Source: an uncultured Collinsella sp. (GTDB lineage: Bacteria; Actinomycetota; Coriobacteriia; Coriobacteriales; Coriobacteriaceae). From it: a stretch of 64,000 nucleotides of DNA. How positions within the stretch are numbered: the stretch's first letter is position 1; the number at the start of each line of letters is the position of its first letter. Where the stretch lies: the NCBI GenBank assembly GCA_958421275.1, contig CATZLI010000007.1:1-64000 (forward strand). Direction: 5' to 3'. The translations under genes and the position numbers were made by a program. Below, piece by piece: positions 36,227 to 45,217 of this stretch. Under the pieces are notes generated by a model that searched no databases, was not told where the DNA came from, and saw only the letters and a program-made list of their open reading frames with translations.

Positions 36227-37666
36227 ATGTCCGTTAATCCTGCTAGCGTCACCAACCCGCCCGCGCAGTTTCCCGAGGACTTTGTCTTTGGCGGCGCCAC
36301 CGCTGCCTACCAGGTAGAGGGCGAGACCCGCACTCACGGTAAGGGCAAGGTTGCCTGGGACGACTTCCTGGAGGCCCAGGGGCGCTTCTCCCCCGATCCC
36401 GCTTCGGACTTCTACAACCAGTACCCCGTCGACCTGGAGCTGTGCGAGGAGTTCGGCATCAACGGCATTCGCCTCTCCATCGCCTGGAGCCGCATCTTCC
36501 CCAACGGCACCGGCGAAATCAACCCCGAGGGTGTCCAGTTCTACCACGATCTCTTCGCCGAGTGCCACAAGCACCACGTTGAGCCGTTCGTCACGCTGCA
36601 TCACTTTGACACGCCGCTTCCCCTCTTTGAGAAGGGCGACTTCCTCAACCGCGAGACCATCGACTCCTTTGTGGACTTTGCCACCTTCTGCTTTAAGGAG
36701 TACGCCGACCAGGTGACCTACTGGTTCACCTTTAACGAGATCTGGGCCGACGCCTCCAACACCTACATCGAGGGCACCTTCCCCGGTGGCGTCAAGGCGC
36801 ATCTGGCCGAGGCCTTCCAGTGCGAGCACAACATGATGCTCGCCCACGCCAAGGCCGTGCTGGCCTTCCACAACGGCGGCTTTAAGGGCAAAATCGGCGT
36901 CATCCAGTCGCTGGAGTTTAAGTACCCGCTCAACGAGAACGACCCCGCCGACATCAAAGCCGCCAACAACGAGCACGTGCTGCAAAACCTGTTTTTGCTC
37001 GACGCGACGTTCCGCGGCGAGTATGCCCCCGACACCCTCGAGTGCGCCAACCGCCTGGCTGCCGTCTCGGGCGGCACCATCGAGATCTTGGACGAGGACC
37101 TCGAGATTATGCGCGAGGCAGCGCTCTACAACGACTACCTGGGCGTTAACAACTACCAGTGCCGTTTCTTGAAGGCTTACGATGGCGAGAACGACCTGCA
37201 CCACAACGGTACGGGCGAGAAGGGCACCGGCCGCTGGCGCGTCAAGGGCATTGGCGAGCATGTGAACAAGCCCGGCATCCCCACCACCGACTGGGACTGG
37301 ATCATCTATCCCGAGGGCCTGTTCGATCTGCTCGTCTACATTAAGCAGCGCTACCCCAACTACAAGCAGATCTTCATCACCGAAAACGGCATGGGCTACA
37401 AGGACCCCTACAAGGACGGTTTTGTGGACGACCAGCCGCGCATCGACTACATCGAGCAGCACCTGCGCTGGTTGCTCAAGGCCATGGAGGTGGGCGTCAA
37501 CGTGGGCGGCTACTTCCTGTGGAGCCTGCAGGATCAGTTCTCCTGGACCAATGGCTACAACAAGCGTTACGGCTTCTTCTACGTTGACTTTGAAACCCAG
37601 AAGCGCACGCCCAAGGCAAGCGCATACTGGTATAAGCACGTGGCGCAGACCCGTCGTCTGGACTAG
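36227..37666 (+). CDS. lacG: 6-phospho-beta-galactosidase, GH1 (first copy)
   Basis: This 479-residue GH1 enzyme is closest in feel to LacG: FVFGGATAAYQVEGETRTHGKGK at the N-terminus, PASDFYNQYPVDLEL, VTLHHFDTP, acid/base glutamate in TFNEI near residue 170, and nucleophile in ITENGMGY near residue 387. The phosphate-pocket Lys and Tyr of LacG are present in NGYNKRYG. It hydrolyses lactose-6-phosphate, delivering galactose-6-phosphate to LacAB; activity on 6-phospho-beta-glucosides is possible. About 70% identity by eye to the second copy at 41142. Confidence 0.92.
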   Translation: MSVNPASVTNPPAQFPEDFVFGGATAAYQVEGETRTHGKGKVAWDDFLEAQGRFSPDPASDFYNQYPVDLELCEEFGINGIRLSIAWSRIFPNGTGEINPEGVQFYHDLFAECHKHHVEPFVTLHHFDTPLPLFEKGDFLNRETIDSFVDFATFCFKEYADQVTYWFTFNEIWADASNTYIEGTFPGGVKAHLAEAFQCEHNMMLAHAKAVLAFHNGGFKGKIGVIQSLEFKYPLNENDPADIKAANNEHVLQNLFLLDATFRGEYAPDTLECANRLAAVSGGTIEILDEDLEIMREAALYNDYLGVNNYQCRFLKAYDGENDLHHNGTGEKGTGRWRVKGIGEHVNKPGIPTTDWDWIIYPEGLFDLLVYIKQRYPNYKQIFITENGMGYKDPYKDGFVDDQPRIDYIEQHLRWLLKAMEVGVNVGGYFLWSLQDQFSWTNGYNKRYGFFYVDFETQKRTPKASAYWYKHVAQTRRLD

Positions 37667-37758
37667 TTAACGCTATCGGCCGCCGTGACCATCACGCTGC
37701 CGTGCACCTTACCATTCCCGATCGCATGGGCGCTGCGTCCATGCACCTCTTTTCGTGT

Positions 37759-37815
37759 GGCGGATACGACCTTCCCGGTGGATGCTTCAGCATCCTTGGT
37801 CGTATCCGCCGTTTT
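37759..37815 (+). terminator. Terminator of the first lacE-lacG unit
   Basis: A perfect 13-bp stem (37759-37771 with 37798-37810), a nested GGATGC/GCATCC hairpin in the loop and GTTTTTG after it. Confidence 0.9.
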
Positions 37816-37841
37816 TGTTTTTGGGCGGGCTGGGCTGCGTT

Positions 37842-37987
37842 CGTTTGTCTCGATTTGTAACATGTAGACCACTTTTGACCGTCTAGTTGTTACAAATCGA
37901 GACAAACGGAATAAGCCGGGCCGAATTGTCTAAATCTGTAACATCTAGCCGAGTTTTTGGGTCCCAGCTGTTACAGATTGAGATGAA
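37842..37987. repeat. Pair of long palindromes after lacG set 1 (TTGTCTCGAT family)
   Basis: Unit A has perfect 21-bp arms (37842-37862 and 37888-37908). Unit B has imperfect ~18-bp arms (37926-37943 and 37969-37987). Both contain TCTGTAACA or TTTGTAACA cores. The same pair of units, in the same order, follows the second lacG at 42654-42797. Unit B lies next to the stop of the convergent LacI gene. Confidence 0.85.
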
Positions 37988-38001
37988 CGAGCCGAGCACG
38001 T

Positions 38002-39003
38002 CTATGCCCGCAGATCCTTCACACTGGAACGCTCGACCAACACACCCGAGACAAGCGTACGGCTTCTGGAACTCGGGGCTTCCAGACCTGAGACGACCTC
38101 GTTAAGCGCACGGATGCCCAGCTCGCGGTGACGGAACTTCACTGACGTCAGAATCGAGTTGGGAATCGTCTTGTAGAGTTCGTCGTCAAAGCCGATCACG
38201 GACACGTCGTCGGGCACCCTGAGCCCTCTGTCACGCAGAGCCATCATCACGCCGTTGGCCATGCAGTCGTTAGCAGCGAGGACCGCCGTGCAATCGGGTT
38301 TATCGGCAAGCACAAGGCCCGCGGCATAGCCGCTATCCGCATTCCAATCGCCTTGCAGAGGCTCGGGCGGCTCAATGCCACGCGTCTCGAGCGCCGCACG
38401 CCAACCTTTCATACGGCACTGGCTCGACAGTGACTCTTTCTTACCAGAGACGAAGTACACGCTCTTGTGACCGTGGTCCAAAAAGTACTCGCACGCCATA
38501 CGCGCGCCGCCCTCTTGGTCGTCACTGACGGTGGAGCAGGTAGGATGCTCCATCGGCGTGATAATCACAGTCTTGAGGTCTTTCGGCGCCTCAAAGGTAT
38601 CAAAGTCATCGACCATCTGGCGCAGGTTGAAGATCATGCCATCAACAGGCAGCTGCGACATCCTACGCGCCGCTTCGGCAAGGGTCATCTTCTCCCCTGC
38701 GCGCTTCTTAATCATCGTGAGAGCAAATCCTCGCTCTTCGGCGGCATCGGCGATACCGTCAATCATGTCCACGGCACCGCCCGACAAGTGAAACATCACC
38801 ACGCCGATGCACCCGTAACGGCCCAACTTGAGCGAACGCGCGGCAAAGTTGGCTCGAAACCCGAGCGTCTCCATGGCCGAATGAACCTTATCGCGTGTCG
38901 ACTCTCGCACGCTATCGGGCTCGTTGATCACGCGCGACACCGTCTTGAGAGAAACACCCGCGGCAATCGCCACATCGTTCATCGAGACGTTTTTCTTGTC
39001 CAT
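38002..39003 (-). CDS. LacI-family regulator, divergent from the second lacE-lacG set
   Basis: This ~333-residue LacI protein has helix-turn-helix VSMNDVAIAAGVSLKTVSRVIN near residues 5-26 and an effector domain (VLAANDCMANGVMMALRDRG, VSVIGFDDE). ATG 39003 is chosen as start by family alignment; a GTG three codons upstream has the better ribosome site (GGAG). It faces lacE set 2 across about 285 nt containing a perfect 24-bp palindrome. It is expected to repress that operon and itself. Confidence 0.92.
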   Translation of the reverse strand: MDKKNVSMNDVAIAAGVSLKTVSRVINEPDSVRESTRDKVHSAMETLGFRANFAARSLKLGRYGCIGVVMFHLSGGAVDMIDGIADAAEERGFALTMIKKRAGEKMTLAEAARRMSQLPVDGMIFNLRQMVDDFDTFEAPKDLKTVIITPMEHPTCSTVSDDQEGGARMACEYFLDHGHKSVYFVSGKKESLSSQCRMKGWRAALETRGIEPPEPLQGDWNADSGYAAGLVLADKPDCTAVLAANDCMANGVMMALRDRGLRVPDDVSVIGFDDELYKTIPNSILTSVKFRHRELGIRALNEVVSGLEAPSSRSRTLVSGVLVERSSVKDLRA

Positions 39004-39085
39004 CGTTGCCACTGCTTCTCCACTCGGTTCTCTATCGCTTGTTTTTTGCGTTCTAGCATACACTACCTGCCTGACTGATAAATCA

Positions 39086-39186
39086 ACCATTCACCGGACA
39101 ATATCGACCGCTCGCCCGTATATCCTTGTTGCTCTTCCAAGAATGTCTTACGTTGTCATTAACGAAATGACAACGTTGTCATTTCG
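39086..39186. promoter_or_regulatory. 24-bp perfect palindromic operator and LytTR-like pair upstream of lacE set 2
   Basis: Positions 39163-39186 are a perfect 24-bp palindrome centred on AACGTT (core ATGACAACGTTGTCAT), with a half-copy just upstream at 39150-39162. Further up, ACCATTCAC (39086-39094) and ACCGCTCGC (39107-39115) are 12 bp apart. The palindrome is about 100 nt before the lacE start. Confidence 0.75.
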
Positions 39187-39287
39187 CAATGCCTTCCTTA
39201 AACAGGAAGGCTTCCGGGCAGTCCTGACCATCCATCGACGACCAGTTCCATCCACATGCATCGCGCATCAAGTAGCAAAGGAGCTCT

Positions 39288-41066
39288 ATGGACGCCATCG
39301 TAAAGATGCTCGAGAAGCATCAACCGTTCTTTGAGAAGATCTCGAGGAACGTCTACCTCCAGGCCATCAAGGACGGATTCCTTGGGTGCATGCCCATTGT
39401 CCTCACCTCTTCGATTTTCCTGCTGATTGCCACGCTTCCCGGCGTAGTTGGCATCACGCTGCCCCAGCCGCTCATCGACTGGTGCAACAAGCTGTACAAC
39501 TTCACCATGGGCGTTATGGGCATCATGGTTGCCGGCACCACTGCCAAGAACTTCACGGCATCCATGAACCGTCGTATGCCCGCCGGCAAAGTGCTCAACG
39601 ACGGTTCCACCATGGTGGCCGCCCAGTGCAGCATGCTGCTGCTCGCCGTTACGCAGTTCACCACCAAGTTCAACGGCTCCGAACTTTCGGTCTTCGATTG
39701 CACCAGCATGGGCACGCGCGGTCTGTTCTCAGCCTATATCGCAGCGTTCATTACCGTGTGGGTCTATAAATTCTGCGTCTCGCGCGATCTGACCATTAAG
39801 CTGCCCAAGGAGGTCCCGGGCGCCATCGCTCAGAACTTCCGCGACATTATCCCCTTTGGCGGCGCCGTCATCATCTGCGGCATCATCGATGTCGTCGTGC
39901 GCAACCTCATGGGCGTTCCGTTCTCCGAGCTGCTTATTAAACTGCTTTCCCCGCTCTTTCCCGCTGCAGAAACCTATCCTGGCCTTATCCTTATCCAGGC
40001 AGCCACCGCGTTCTTCTGGTTCATCGGCGTCCACGGCCCCTCGATCGTCCAGCCGGGCATCGACCCCATCCGTCTTGCCAACCAGGCCGAGAATCTGCAG
40101 GTTCTGTTGGCAGGCGGCCACCCCGCCCACTCCCTCACCTTTAACATGTCGCTCGTGGGTGAGTTCGGCGGCACCGGCGCCACGTTCATCGTGCCGCTTC
40201 TGCTGATTCTCTTTATGAAGTCCAAGCAGCTCAAAGCCGTCGGTAAGGCCTCGATTGTCCCTGTTGCCTTCGCCGTCAACGAGCCGCTGCTCTTTGGCGC
40301 GCCGATGATCCTTAACCCCTACATGCTCATCCCCTTTGTTGCCGCCGGCTGCGTCAACGTGAGTGTTGCCAAGTTCTTTATCGATAACGTGGGCATGAAC
40401 GGCTTCTCCTTCGTGGTGCCTTGGGCCACCCCTGCCCCCATCGGCATTTTCATCACCACGAACTTCCAGCTTATTGCCCTGGTATTTGTCGCGATCATCA
40501 TCTTGCTGGACGCCATCATCTACCTGCCGTTCTTGAAGGCATACGATAAGCTGCTCTGCGACCAGGAGGCCGAGCGCGCCGCCGAGCTGGGTCTTGAGTC
40601 CAATGGTGCCGCTGCCATCGCCGCCAACGCCTCTGCGCCCGCTGTCGAGCAGACTACCGCTTCCGTCGAGACGACCGCCGCTGCCACCGACAGCAAGCCT
40701 GTCGCCGATCAGCCCGAGCCCGCCGCCAAAGCATCCGCTAAGAAGAACGTCGATGGCCTGAAGGTCCTCGTCCTGTGCGCCGGCGCCGGCACCTCTGCCA
40801 TGCTCGCCAACGCCATCAAGGAGGGTGCCGCACAGACCGGAGAGAACATTGCCTCCTCCGCAGGCGCCTATGGCCAGCACACTGCCATCATGGATCAGTA
40901 CGACGTCATCGTGCTTGCCCCGCAGGTCCGTAGCTACTACAACGACATGAAGGCCGACACCGATCGTCTGGGCATTAAGCTGCTCGCCCCGCGCGGCAAG
41001 GAATATATCGACCTAACCCGCGACCCCGCCGGCGCCATCAAGTGGCTCCGCGAGAACCTCGACTAG
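39288..41066 (+). CDS. lacE: PTS lactose/cellobiose-type IICB permease (second set)
   Basis: This 592-residue IIC-IIB fusion is organised like the first copy: EIIC about residues 1-430 (GVHGPSIVQP, FAVNEPLLFGAP), Ala/Thr-rich linker about 430-488, IIB with VLVLCAGAGTSAMLAN (cysteine near residue 497). The IIC parts are clearly diverged from the first copy, especially in the first 200 residues, so the two permeases may prefer different disaccharides. The IIB loop of this copy is nearer the classical LacE sequence. AAAGGAG precedes the ATG. No IIA is adjacent. Confidence 0.93.
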   Translation: MDAIVKMLEKHQPFFEKISRNVYLQAIKDGFLGCMPIVLTSSIFLLIATLPGVVGITLPQPLIDWCNKLYNFTMGVMGIMVAGTTAKNFTASMNRRMPAGKVLNDGSTMVAAQCSMLLLAVTQFTTKFNGSELSVFDCTSMGTRGLFSAYIAAFITVWVYKFCVSRDLTIKLPKEVPGAIAQNFRDIIPFGGAVIICGIIDVVVRNLMGVPFSELLIKLLSPLFPAAETYPGLILIQAATAFFWFIGVHGPSIVQPGIDPIRLANQAENLQVLLAGGHPAHSLTFNMSLVGEFGGTGATFIVPLLLILFMKSKQLKAVGKASIVPVAFAVNEPLLFGAPMILNPYMLIPFVAAGCVNVSVAKFFIDNVGMNGFSFVVPWATPAPIGIFITTNFQLIALVFVAIIILLDAIIYLPFLKAYDKLLCDQEAERAAELGLESNGAAAIAANASAPAVEQTTASVETTAAATDSKPVADQPEPAAKASAKKNVDGLKVLVLCAGAGTSAMLANAIKEGAAQTGENIASSAGAYGQHTAIMDQYDVIVLAPQVRSYYNDMKADTDRLGIKLLAPRGKEYIDLTRDPAGAIKWLRENLD

Positions 41067-41080
41067 TTCCTCCCTCTGTT

Positions 41081-41107
41081 GGTGCCCGGATCCCCAGTTC
41101 GGGCACC
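41081..41107 (+). terminator. Intercistronic hairpin between lacE and lacG (set 2)
   Basis: An 8-bp perfect stem (GGTGCCCG at 41081-41088 with CGGGCACC at 41100-41107), in the same position as the hairpin in set 1 but of unrelated sequence, so the structure rather than the sequence is kept. Confidence 0.55.
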
Positions 41108-41141
41108 TCTCCATATTCGTATTCCACAGAAAGGATGACTC

Positions 41142-42563
41142 ATGACCAACCCCATGCAGTTCCCCGACGGCTTTGTGTTTGGCGGCGCCACCGCCGCTTA
41201 CCAGGTTGAGGGCGAGACCCGTACGCACGGCAAGGGCAAAGTACCCTGGGACGATTTCCTGGCAGCTCAGGGTCGCTTCTCCCCCGATCCCGCAAGCGAT
41301 TTCTACAACAAGTACCCGGTCGATATCGACCTGTGCCAGCGCTTCGGCATCAACGGTATCCGTGTCTCCATCGCTTGGAGCCGCATCTTCCCCAACGGTA
41401 CTGGCGAGATCAACCCCGAGGGTGTTGCCTTCTATCACGAGCTTTTTGCCACCTGCAACAAAGCTGGCGTTATTCCCTATGTCACGCTCGATCACTTTGA
41501 CACGCCCGAGGCCTTCTACCAGGACGGCGGCGAGGGCTTCTTGACGCGCACGACCATCGATGCCTTTGTCGAGTACGCCAAGTTCTGCTTTGCCGAGTTC
41601 ACCGAGGTCAAGCACTGGTTCACGTTTAACGAGATTCCCGCGACCGCCGAGGGCAGCTTTATCGTCGGCAACTGGCCGCACGGCGAGAAGTATCGCCTGG
41701 ACAAGGCCTTCCAGCTCATGCACAACATGATGGTGGCCCACGCCAAGGCTGTCGTCGCCTTCCATGAGGGCGGCTTTGAGGGCGAGATCGGCATTGTCCA
41801 GAACCTGGAGCCCAAGTATCCCCTCGACCCCAACAACGCCGCCGACTGCGAGGCAGCTCGCATGGCCGACGTCATCAACAACCGCTGGGTACTCGACGCC
41901 ACCTTCCGCGGCCACTATGCAGCCGACACCATGGAGGCTGCGACCAAGCTGGCCCATATCGCCGGCGGCGAGCTCGACGTCCGCGACGAGGACATCGCCG
42001 CGCTGACCGCCGCGCTCCCCTACAACGATTGCCTGGGCGTCAACACCTACAAGTGCCAGTTCCTGCGTGCCGCCGAGGGCGAAAACGACATCAACCACAA
42101 TGGCACCGGCGACAAGGGCTCCTCGCGCTGGTTCCTCAAGGGCGTGGGCGAGTCATGCGTGCGCGAAGGCGTACCCACCACCGATTGGGACTGGATCATC
42201 TATCCCGAGGGCCTCTACGACCTGCTGCTCCGCATTAAGAACGATTACCCCAACTACAAGAAGATCTACATCACCGAGAACGGCATGGGCTATAAGGACG
42301 ACTTCGAGGACGGCTTTATCGACGACGCCCCTCGTATCGACTACATGCGTCAGCATCTCGCGTGGATCCTCAAGGCAATCGACGGCGGCGTAAACGTCGA
42401 CGGTTACTTTGTATGGTCGCTGCAGGACCAGTTCTCCTGGACCAACGGCTACAACAAGCGCTATGGCCTGTTCTACATCGACTTTGAGACTCAGAAGCGC
42501 TATCCCAAGGCGAGCGCGTACTGGTACAAGAACGTCGCAGAGACCGGCCTGCTCATGGCCTAG
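41142..42563 (+). CDS. lacG: 6-phospho-beta-galactosidase, GH1 (second copy)
   Basis: This 473-residue GH1 enzyme is of the LacG type, with FVFGGATAAYQVEGETRTHGKGK, acid/base glutamate in TFNEI, nucleophile in ITENGMGY and the phosphate-pocket NGYNKRYG. It differs from the first copy in VTLDHFDTP (Asp instead of His before the conserved HFDTP) and in residues lining the aglycone side (PATAEGSFIVGN), again suggesting a different preferred disaccharide phosphate. AAAGGATGA precedes the ATG. It forms an operon with lacE set 2. Confidence 0.92.
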   Translation: MTNPMQFPDGFVFGGATAAYQVEGETRTHGKGKVPWDDFLAAQGRFSPDPASDFYNKYPVDIDLCQRFGINGIRVSIAWSRIFPNGTGEINPEGVAFYHELFATCNKAGVIPYVTLDHFDTPEAFYQDGGEGFLTRTTIDAFVEYAKFCFAEFTEVKHWFTFNEIPATAEGSFIVGNWPHGEKYRLDKAFQLMHNMMVAHAKAVVAFHEGGFEGEIGIVQNLEPKYPLDPNNAADCEAARMADVINNRWVLDATFRGHYAADTMEAATKLAHIAGGELDVRDEDIAALTAALPYNDCLGVNTYKCQFLRAAEGENDINHNGTGDKGSSRWFLKGVGESCVREGVPTTDWDWIIYPEGLYDLLLRIKNDYPNYKKIYITENGMGYKDDFEDGFIDDAPRIDYMRQHLAWILKAIDGGVNVDGYFVWSLQDQFSWTNGYNKRYGLFYIDFETQKRYPKASAYWYKNVAETGLLMA

Positions 42564-42586
42564 TTTAAGCCGCGTACCCCCTGTCG

Positions 42587-42628
42587 GCCGCATACGAATC
42601 CCTCCATGGGTTCGCATGCGGCTTTTTT
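42587..42628 (+). terminator. Terminator of the second lacE-lacG unit
   Basis: A 15-bp stem with two mismatches (42587-42601 with 42608-42622) and six T residues. Confidence 0.92.
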
Positions 42629-42653
42629 GTTTTGGCTCGGCCCGAGCAGGCCA

Positions 42654-42797
42654 TTTGTCTCGATCTGTAACATCTAACTGGGATTTTCGGTCTTAAATGT
42701 TACAGATCGAGACAAACAGAACGCCCGAGCAGAAATATCTAAATCTGTAACACGTAGCCCACTTTCGACCGTCTACCTGTTACAGATCAAGACAATA
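42654..42797. repeat. Pair of long palindromes after lacG set 2 (TTGTCTCGAT family)
   Basis: Unit C has 20-bp perfect arms (42654-42673 and 42697-42716). Unit D has ~17-bp arms (42736-42752 and 42778-42797, mismatches). Sequence and pairing match units A and B after lacG set 1, including loop text in A and D (GTAG.CCACTTT.GACCGTCTA). Confidence 0.85.
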
Positions 42798-42867
42798 AGA
42801 TAGTCGAATCCGAACTTTCCAAGCAGTTATGAAGCACGGTTTCTAGTTTTCAGTATCACGAACATAC

Positions 42868-42902
42868 TTTCGGTATCATTTGATACCGATATGATACCGA
42901 AA
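42868..42902 (+). promoter_or_regulatory. Nested CGGTATCA palindromes over a start codon
   Basis: TTTCGGTATCAT at 42868-42879 pairs perfectly with 42891-42902, and inside it CGGTATCA/TGATACCG form a second dyad. A further CAGTATCA half-site is at 42851-42858. The ATG of the short frame at 42891 lies in the right arm. This is the pattern of an autoregulated small DNA-binding protein such as an antitoxin. Confidence 0.5.
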
Positions 42903-43172
42903 ACATATTCGGTCCCGCTGGAGGACTTCGTACGCTACCCAACCAAGTTGCAGGTTCACGAACTCCGTCGATCTTCCGAGCGCCCACGAATTCCTATTTG
43001 CGCGTCAAATCGCATCTCGTTGACACGTAAAATGACGCGCAAATTTTTACATGTCATATTTTTTGACGCGCAAAATGGCGTTTTAACTTTTATGTGTCAT
43101 TCTGCACGTCAAATTGAAGCGATAATCCCCGCGCCGGCAGAGGGCAGACGTATCGCCTGCAGCGTTAGCTAG
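42891..43172 (+). pseudogene. Possible remnant of a small gene after a palindromic operator
   Basis: A 93-residue frame starts at the ATG inside the operator-like palindromes. The first ~36 residues (MIPKTYSVPLEDFVRYPTKL and onwards) have normal codon use for this genome. The remainder is AT-rich, runs through a cluster of TGACGCGCAAAA repeats and looks non-coding. I think a small autoregulated gene, perhaps an antitoxin, was truncated by the repeat region. No toxin partner is present. No family is recognised. Confidence 0.3.
42996..43111. repeat. Cluster of six TGACGCGCAAAA-type motifs in both orientations
   Basis: Copies of TGACRYGYAAAA occur at 43021-43033, 43033-43045 and 43064-43076 (plus) and 42996-43007, 43045-43056 and 43087-43099 (minus), with a weaker one near 43103-43111. 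The spacing is irregular (about 10-20 nt). It is probably a multi-site binding region or degenerate palindromes. It lies about 60-180 nt beyond the 3' end of the LacR-like gene. Confidence 0.6.
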
Positions 43173-43933
43173 CAAATGACCTGCGTGTGTTCCTCGATGG
43201 CGGCACGATCCTCGGCGGTAATACCCGGCTCGCACACCACGGCGTCCAGGCTGTCCAGGCGGCAGAAGGTGTAGAAGTCGCGCTTGCCGATCTTACTGGA
43301 ATCGGCGATCAGATAGCGTGAATCGGCCTTGCTAAAGGCGAGCTGCTGGATACGACCCTCATCCATATTGGACGTAGACACGTCGCCATCCAGAATGCCG
43401 TTGGCGCCGATAAACGCCGCGTCGATGCCCAGTGCACGCAGGGTATCCTCGGCCGTTGGTCCCACAAAAGCGGCGGTGCGGCGACGGTACATGCCGCCTA
43501 CCAGGCACAGGTCACAGTCCTCGCGCGGCTCGAGCAGGTTAAAGACCGAAAGCGAGTTAGTCACGATGCGCAGGCGACACGCCGGCAGCATCGAGGCCAT
43601 CTGCTCCACCGTAGTGCCCGTGCCCAAAAAGATGGTCGAGCCTTCCTCGATAAGCTCCACGGCGCGGCGCGCGATCTGCAACTTTTCCTCGGCATGCTTG
43701 GTGCGCTTTTCGCTGTGCGAATACTCATGGCGCAACATAGCATGTGGACGGCCCTGCGCACTGCGGGCTCCACCGTGCACGCGCTCGATCTCGCCCAGGC
43801 TCGCAAGCTCCTCGAGATCGCGGCGGATCGTCATATCCGAGACACCCAGTGCATCCGAAATCTCCTTGACCGAGACCGTGCCCTGCTCCTCGAGCAGCTG
43901 ACGAACCCTATCCTGTCGCTCTGCCTTAATCAC
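43169..43933 (-). CDS. DeoR-family regulator, LacR-like
   Basis: This 254-residue protein has DeoR helix-turn-helix VSVKEISDALGVSDMTIRRDLEELASLGEIERVHGG near residues 20-55 and a sugar-phosphate-binding domain (IFLGTGTTVEQMA, CLVGGMYRRRTAAFVG, ADSSKIGKRDFYTFC). It resembles LacR, the repressor that responds to tagatose-6-phosphate in Gram-positive lac operons. The start is GTG with GAGGAT upstream. Its leader (43970-43990) has GAAC/GAACAAA words like those upstream of lacA, so control of the lac operon and itself is plausible. Confidence 0.9.
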   Translation of the reverse strand: MIKAERQDRVRQLLEEQGTVSVKEISDALGVSDMTIRRDLEELASLGEIERVHGGARSAQGRPHAMLRHEYSHSEKRTKHAEEKLQIARRAVELIEEGSTIFLGTGTTVEQMASMLPACRLRIVTNSLSVFNLLEPREDCDLCLVGGMYRRRTAAFVGPTAEDTLRALGIDAAFIGANGILDGDVSTSNMDEGRIQQLAFSKADSRYLIADSSKIGKRDFYTFCRLDSLDAVVCEPGITAEDRAAIEEHTQVIC

Positions 43934-44138
43934 GATGAATCCTCGCCGTTCTATGCGTGCATATCATTCAAACAGTAACGAACAAATTGTATCAGACCCG
44001 TGCGTGTCAAAAATGAACGCCCGTACAGCTCAATCATCACTTTTTTGAGAAAAATACCCCCTGCTTTAGTGGGGTGTAGTGATAATCTCGCCTGTTCGCG
44101 CTACAGTTTGTCGGAAATACCTCGATGTTAGGAACCAA

Positions 44139-45191
44139 ATGATCACTTCCGAGCTTTTCGGCACCGCGCCGTGCGGTACCCCCGTTCATCGTTACACCCT
44201 CAACGGGCCCGAGATCTGCGTTCGCATTATGGACTTTGGCGCCACCGTGCTGGGCATCGACGTGCCCGACATCCCCGGCAACGTGCGCGATGTGGTGCTG
44301 GGCTTCGATAAGCTCGAGGATTACTTTGACAACCCCGCCTGCTTTGGCGCGACCATCGGCCCCGTGGCCAACCGCACTGCGGGTGCCACGATCACCATCG
44401 CCGGCACGGACTGGCATATGCCGGCCAACGAGGGCGTCAACAACCTGCACAGCGACCTTGAGCACGGCCTGCACAAGCGCGTGTGGGACGTTGAGCTCGA
44501 CGAGGTCCACAATGCCGTGCGCATGACCACCTCGCTTGAGGACGGTGAGCTGGGTCTTCCCGGCAACCGCACCTTTACGGCCGTGTTTACCGTGACGCGC
44601 ACCGGCTGCTTCCGTATCGAATACGGCTGCGAGAGCGACCGCGCCACCTACGTGGCCATGACCAACCACACGTACTTTAACCTTGCCGGCCATAACGCCG
44701 GAATGGACTGTGAGCACTTCTTTGTTGCTAACGCTGCCCACTACCTGCCCATCAACGAGCAGAACATCCCCACCGGCGAGATTGCTCCGGTCGAGGGCAC
44801 GCCGTTTGACTTCCGTGAGCTGCGCCCCATCGCGCCTGGCATGGAGGCCGACGATCCGCAGATTAAGCAGGCACGCGGCTACGACCACTGCCTGTGCATC
44901 GATGACTATCAATACGGTCGCAACCTGCGCCGCGCCCTGCATGTCGAGGAGATGTGGACCGGCCGCGAGCTGGACTACTACACCACCGCCCCGGGCGTGC
45001 AGCTCTACACTGGCAATTGGCTGGGCGACGAGCACGCCAAGGACGATGCCAACTATAGCTGGGGCGCCGGCTTTGCCCTCGAGGCAGAGATGTACCCCGA
45101 CACGCCGCACCAGCCGCTGTTCCCGCAGGGCATTGTGGGCCCGGGTCACCCATACAGCAATGTGATCGAATACCACTTTATGAGGCACTAG
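44139..45191 (+). CDS. galM: Galactose mutarotase (aldose 1-epimerase)
   Basis: This 350-residue GalM has the family landmarks: GATIGPVANRTAGA, NNLHSDLEHGLHKRVW with a catalytic histidine, MTNHTYFNLAG with the second histidine, and the general-base glutamate in GFALEAEMYPDTPHQP. It interconverts alpha- and beta-galactose before GalK. The start is ATG 44139, with AGGAACCAA before it; an upstream in-frame start adds 20 residues with no ribosome site. It is distinct from the two LacX-like paralogs, which are shorter and lack these exact motifs. It stands alone with its own terminator. Confidence 0.94.
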   Translation: MITSELFGTAPCGTPVHRYTLNGPEICVRIMDFGATVLGIDVPDIPGNVRDVVLGFDKLEDYFDNPACFGATIGPVANRTAGATITIAGTDWHMPANEGVNNLHSDLEHGLHKRVWDVELDEVHNAVRMTTSLEDGELGLPGNRTFTAVFTVTRTGCFRIEYGCESDRATYVAMTNHTYFNLAGHNAGMDCEHFFVANAAHYLPINEQNIPTGEIAPVEGTPFDFRELRPIAPGMEADDPQIKQARGYDHCLCIDDYQYGRNLRRALHVEEMWTGRELDYYTTAPGVQLYTGNWLGDEHAKDDANYSWGAGFALEAEMYPDTPHQPLFPQGIVGPGHPYSNVIEYHFMRH

Positions 45192-45217
45192 GCCCACAAC
45201 GCGACATATTGCACAGC

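Noticed and set aside
36227..42563. The two GH1 enzymes as plain beta-glucosidases
   Set aside because: Both keep the LacG phosphate-pocket residues and sit directly after PTS IICB genes, so phosphorylated substrates are far more likely.
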